A stretch of 7,494 bases of DNA. Source: Dysgonamonadaceae bacterium. Lineage in GTDB: Bacteria; Bacteroidota; Bacteroidia; Bacteroidales; Azobacteroidaceae. Under the pieces are notes generated by a model that saw only the letters and a program-made list of their open reading frames with translations, was not told the origin of the DNA and did not search any database. The position numbers and the translations under genes are program-made. The DNA lies in assembly GCA_031255425.1 (NCBI GenBank), contig JAIRSN010000088.1, positions 1-7,494 of the forward strand, in the 5' to 3' direction. Below, one piece after another: positions 5,854 to 7,494 of the stretch. The stretch's first letter is position 1; each line of letters opens with the position of its first letter.

Positions 5854-6885
5854 ATGAGATCGAAATTATTTTTTTTGACGCTGGCGCTGGTTATAACGGG
5901 CGCAGCAAGTGTGAATGCACAAGTCCTTATCGGCGAACGCGCAAACGGCAACCCGCACGCAGGTGCCATATTGGATTTAGCGCCCACAAATGGGCAGAAC
6001 TTGGGGCTGTTGCTGCCGAATGTGCAATTAACCAATGACGCGAGCAAATTTGTGCTGGTACCGGAGGGAACAGTGGATGATGGTATAAAGCAAACGGCTA
6101 CCGGCATGCTTGTTTACAATACGGAACACGTTTTATTTGGCGAGGGACTTTATATCTGGAACGGCGCTTCGTGGATGTCGCTCAATAAGAATCCTTGTCC
6201 GGCTATCGTTGAAGACCTTGATGGAAATACGTATTTTGTGGGGAATTTCGACACTGCCGGTTGCTGGATGACGCAGAACCTGCGATTTATAGGCGAATTG
6301 GAAGAGAATAACTTTCCGGAAGGCGGATCTACGACGTGTTATGCCTATCCGAATGACGATCCGTCCATTTTAGACGACGAAAATCATCCGGAATACGGAT
6401 TGCTATATAATTGGTTGACGGCAACGAAAGGAGAGAACACGACACAGACTAACCAAGGCACCGCAGACTACGACGATAACTACAAGCAGTTACAAGGTAT
6501 CTGCCCGGGTGGGTGGCACATTCCCAGCAATAAGGAATGGGAAGAGTTGGTAAATGTGATTAACGCAGACGATACCAGCTATTCATTTGAATCCGTTATA
6601 AATGAACCCGGAACAAAGATGAAAAGCCAAATTGCCGTAAATGGTACAGAAACATATGGCAAGAGTAATACTGCCGTCAACGGCGGGTTCGATGCGTTGC
6701 TTGTGGGCGGCCTAGTCAACGGGGAGGTGTCCGGCTTCGGGTCGCGCGCGAACTTCTGGGCGAACAGCACATTTAATGGTGGCTTCAAGTACTCCCGGGC
6801 TTTGACTCCCGGCAACAGCGGGTCAGGATGGATACCAGTCGGTTATAACGAAATGGATAGCGTGCGGTGCAAGAAAGACAATTGA
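5854..6885 (+). CDS. Secreted protein with a Fibrobacter succinogenes major paralogous (FISUMP) domain
   Basis: The 343-residue protein starts with a clear signal peptide (RSK, hydrophobic core, cleavage after VNA before Q23), so it is exported; with no lipobox cysteine it is not an obvious lipoprotein. Residues ~24-110 form an N-terminal region of a kind seen in Bacteroidales surface proteins (AGAILDL, NGQNLGLLLPNV, MLVYNT, GLYIWNGASW). Residues ~118-340 carry the FISUMP signatures in order: DLDGNTYFV (121-129), WMTQNLR (138-144), YGLLYNW (181-187), CPGGWHIPSNKEW (217-229), FWANS (301-305) and a final SVRC (336-339). No type IX sorting domain or membrane anchor is visible. The family's biochemical role is not established; a surface or adhesion role is an inference. 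Five cysteines (115, 137, 162, 217, 339) could form disulphides. ATG 5854 is chosen because it begins the signal peptide. Confidence 0.88.
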   Translation: MRSKLFFLTLALVITGAASVNAQVLIGERANGNPHAGAILDLAPTNGQNLGLLLPNVQLTNDASKFVLVPEGTVDDGIKQTATGMLVYNTEHVLFGEGLYIWNGASWMSLNKNPCPAIVEDLDGNTYFVGNFDTAGCWMTQNLRFIGELEENNFPEGGSTTCYAYPNDDPSILDDENHPEYGLLYNWLTATKGENTTQTNQGTADYDDNYKQLQGICPGGWHIPSNKEWEELVNVINADDTSYSFESVINEPGTKMKSQIAVNGTETYGKSNTAVNGGFDALLVGGLVNGEVSGFGSRANFWANSTFNGGFKYSRALTPGNSGSGWIPVGYNEMDSVRCKKDN

Positions 6886-6902
6886 CCATTCGTCAATTGT
6901 CT
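6876..6902. other. Perfect 11-bp inverted repeat spanning the FISUMP stop codon
   Basis: AGACAATTGAC (6876-6886) and GTCAATTGTCT (6892-6902) flank the 5-nt loop CATTC, and the TGA stop lies in the left arm. There is no T run on the plus strand, so this is not a standard terminator for the FISUMP gene. On the minus strand the stem is followed by TTCTT, a weak terminator for any leftward transcript. Confidence 0.6.
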
Positions 6903-6954
6903 CCAAAATGACAATACGGAAAAAACAAACTTCATTCGCGGGATCCGGATTTAA

Positions 6955-7332
6955 GGTTGCTAAACGTTTAGCAAGTTACTTTTCAACTGAATTCAAGGTT
7001 GCTAAACGTTTAGCAAGTTACTTTTCAACCGGATTCAAGGTTGCTAAACGATTAGCAAGTCACTTTTCAACCTAATTCAAGGTTGCTAAACGCTTAGCAA
7101 GTCACTTTTCAACCCGATTCAAGGTTGCTAAACGATTAGCAAGTCACTTTCCGACCGGATTCAAGGTTGCTAAACGATTAGCAAGTTACTTTTCAACCCG
7201 ATTCAAGGTTGCTAAACAGTTAGCAAGTCACTTTTCAACCCGATTTAAGGTTGCTAAACGATTAGCAAGTCACTTTCCAACCCGATTCAAGGTTGCTAAG
7301 CGTTCAGCAAGTCACTTTCCGACCGAATTCTT
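6955..7332. repeat. Nine tandem 42-bp repeats, each with a palindrome
   Basis: Units start at 6955, 6997, 7039, 7081, 7123, 7165, 7207, 7249 and 7291, exactly 42 bp apart with no insertions or deletions, and a partial unit (CCGGATTTAA) lies before the first. Each contains a TTGCTAA...TTAGCAA inverted repeat. In units 1 and 2 it is the perfect 18-bp palindrome TTGCTAAACGTTTAGCAA. The centre varies (ACGT, ACGA, ACGC, ACAG) while the 7-bp arms stay constant in units 1-8; unit 9 has a mismatched stem. The 24-bp spacer varies at a few positions. The array sits between the FISUMP gene and the promoter of the next gene. It lacks the unique spacers of a CRISPR array. Confidence 0.97.
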
Positions 7333-7352
7333 TAAATGTATACCCCGCGCAA

Positions 7353-7403
7353 GGGGGATGCACCTCCGAAAACCGCCTTCCCCCGGCAACGCTTTTTTGC
7401 CGG
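7353..7403. other. Two abutting G+C-rich hairpins before the right-end promoter
   Basis: GGGGGA (7353-7358) can pair with TCCCCC (7379-7384), and CCGGCAA (7383-7389) with TTGCCGG (7397-7403). The two stems share bases 7383-7384, so both cannot be complete at once. The second right arm covers the -33 TTG of the promoter. As DNA these could be operator half-sites; as RNA they could end transcripts from the repeat region, although no T run follows. Confidence 0.4.
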
Positions 7404-7426
7404 CTATAAAATTTGTATTATATTTG
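7397..7426 (+). promoter_or_regulatory. Bacteroidetes-type promoter for a gene beyond the window
   Basis: TTG (7397-7399, within a TTTTTTG run) and TATATTTG (7419-7426) are separated by 19 bp, a good -33/-7 match. Transcription would start near 7433 and run rightwards out of the window. The remaining bases to 7494 are A/T-rich and hold no identifiable coding start. Confidence 0.7.
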
Positions 7427-7494
7427 CAGGAAAATTTTATCGAAAAGCAAACAGGATAATAGCTTTTGCAATAAGATATTACATACACAAAAAA

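Larger units (their letters stand above)
6908..7459 (+). pseudogene. Possible broken ORF encoding 14-residue cationic repeats
   Basis: ATG 6908, 22 bp after the FISUMP stop, opens a frame that enters the 42-bp repeats in phase. Each unit reads as a variant of VAKRLASHFSTRFK, rich in Lys, Arg and His. The frame hits TAA at 7073-7075, in repeat 3, after 55 codons. It then stays open through repeats 4-9 and beyond to TAA 7457-7459. Other units have CGA, GGA or GAA at the position of that stop. The other two plus frames and all three minus frames have stops within the repeat unit, so this frame stands out. Many differences between units fall at third codon positions. Against coding: there is no known family, and the last part runs through a promoter. 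It may be a decayed gene or only a by-product of the repeat. Confidence 0.25.

Noticed and set aside
5808..6038. 76-codon frame overlapping the FISUMP gene start
   Set aside because: It runs out of frame through the signal peptide and N-terminal region of a well-supported gene and shows no domain features.
6955..7332. CRISPR array
   Set aside because: The whole 42-bp unit repeats; there are no unique spacers between short conserved repeats, and no cas genes are in view.

Overview
The window looks like a chromosomal segment from a member of the Bacteroidota, most likely Bacteroidales. Several promoters match the Bacteroidetes pattern (a TTG-like -33 element and a TAnnTTTG -7 box). The clear start codons lack Shine-Dalgarno sequences and sit in A/T-rich leaders. 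The two exported proteins have short signal peptides ending in Ala-Gln. The tRNA gene does not encode its CCA end. A long-type PPi-dependent phosphofructokinase and a FISUMP-domain surface protein are also typical of the group. No genus can be assigned from sequence reading alone.

Layout. Bases 1-343 are non-coding and hold a nested imperfect inverted repeat (25-205) and a short palindrome ahead of pfp. pfp (344-1993, +) encodes PPi-dependent 6-phosphofructokinase. A strong hairpin (2011-2052) separates it from the convergent fic-family gene (2086-3174, -), which carries an N-terminal inhibitory motif and a C-terminal winged-helix segment joined by a short repetitive linker. tRNA-Asn(GTT) (3331-3404, -) follows with its own terminator and promoter. 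Its -33 element directly abuts the -7 box of a divergent S41 C-terminal processing protease gene (3491-5158, +). The protease start is revised to ATG 3491 because the longer reading would begin inside the promoter.

Bases 5159-5853 hold no convincing gene but are rich in structure: a promoter-like -7 box, a 14-bp hairpin, a roughly 156-nt element that can fold either as one long rod or as two separate hairpins, a further 113-nt inverted-repeat structure, and a C(TCCG)G-capped hairpin just before a secreted FISUMP-domain gene (5854-6885, +). That gene ends inside a perfect 11-bp inverted repeat. Then come nine exact 42-bp tandem repeats (6955-7332). Each contains a palindrome, and in one frame they read as a 14-residue cationic peptide repeat, broken by a stop in the third unit. 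The window closes with a good Bacteroidetes promoter (7397-7426) for a gene beyond the right edge.

The genes do not form one operon. pfp, the protease and tRNA-Asn are housekeeping; the fic gene and the FISUMP/repeat region look accessory. The best candidates for something undescribed are the dual-fold element at 5391-5546 and the 42-bp palindromic, possibly coding repeat array.
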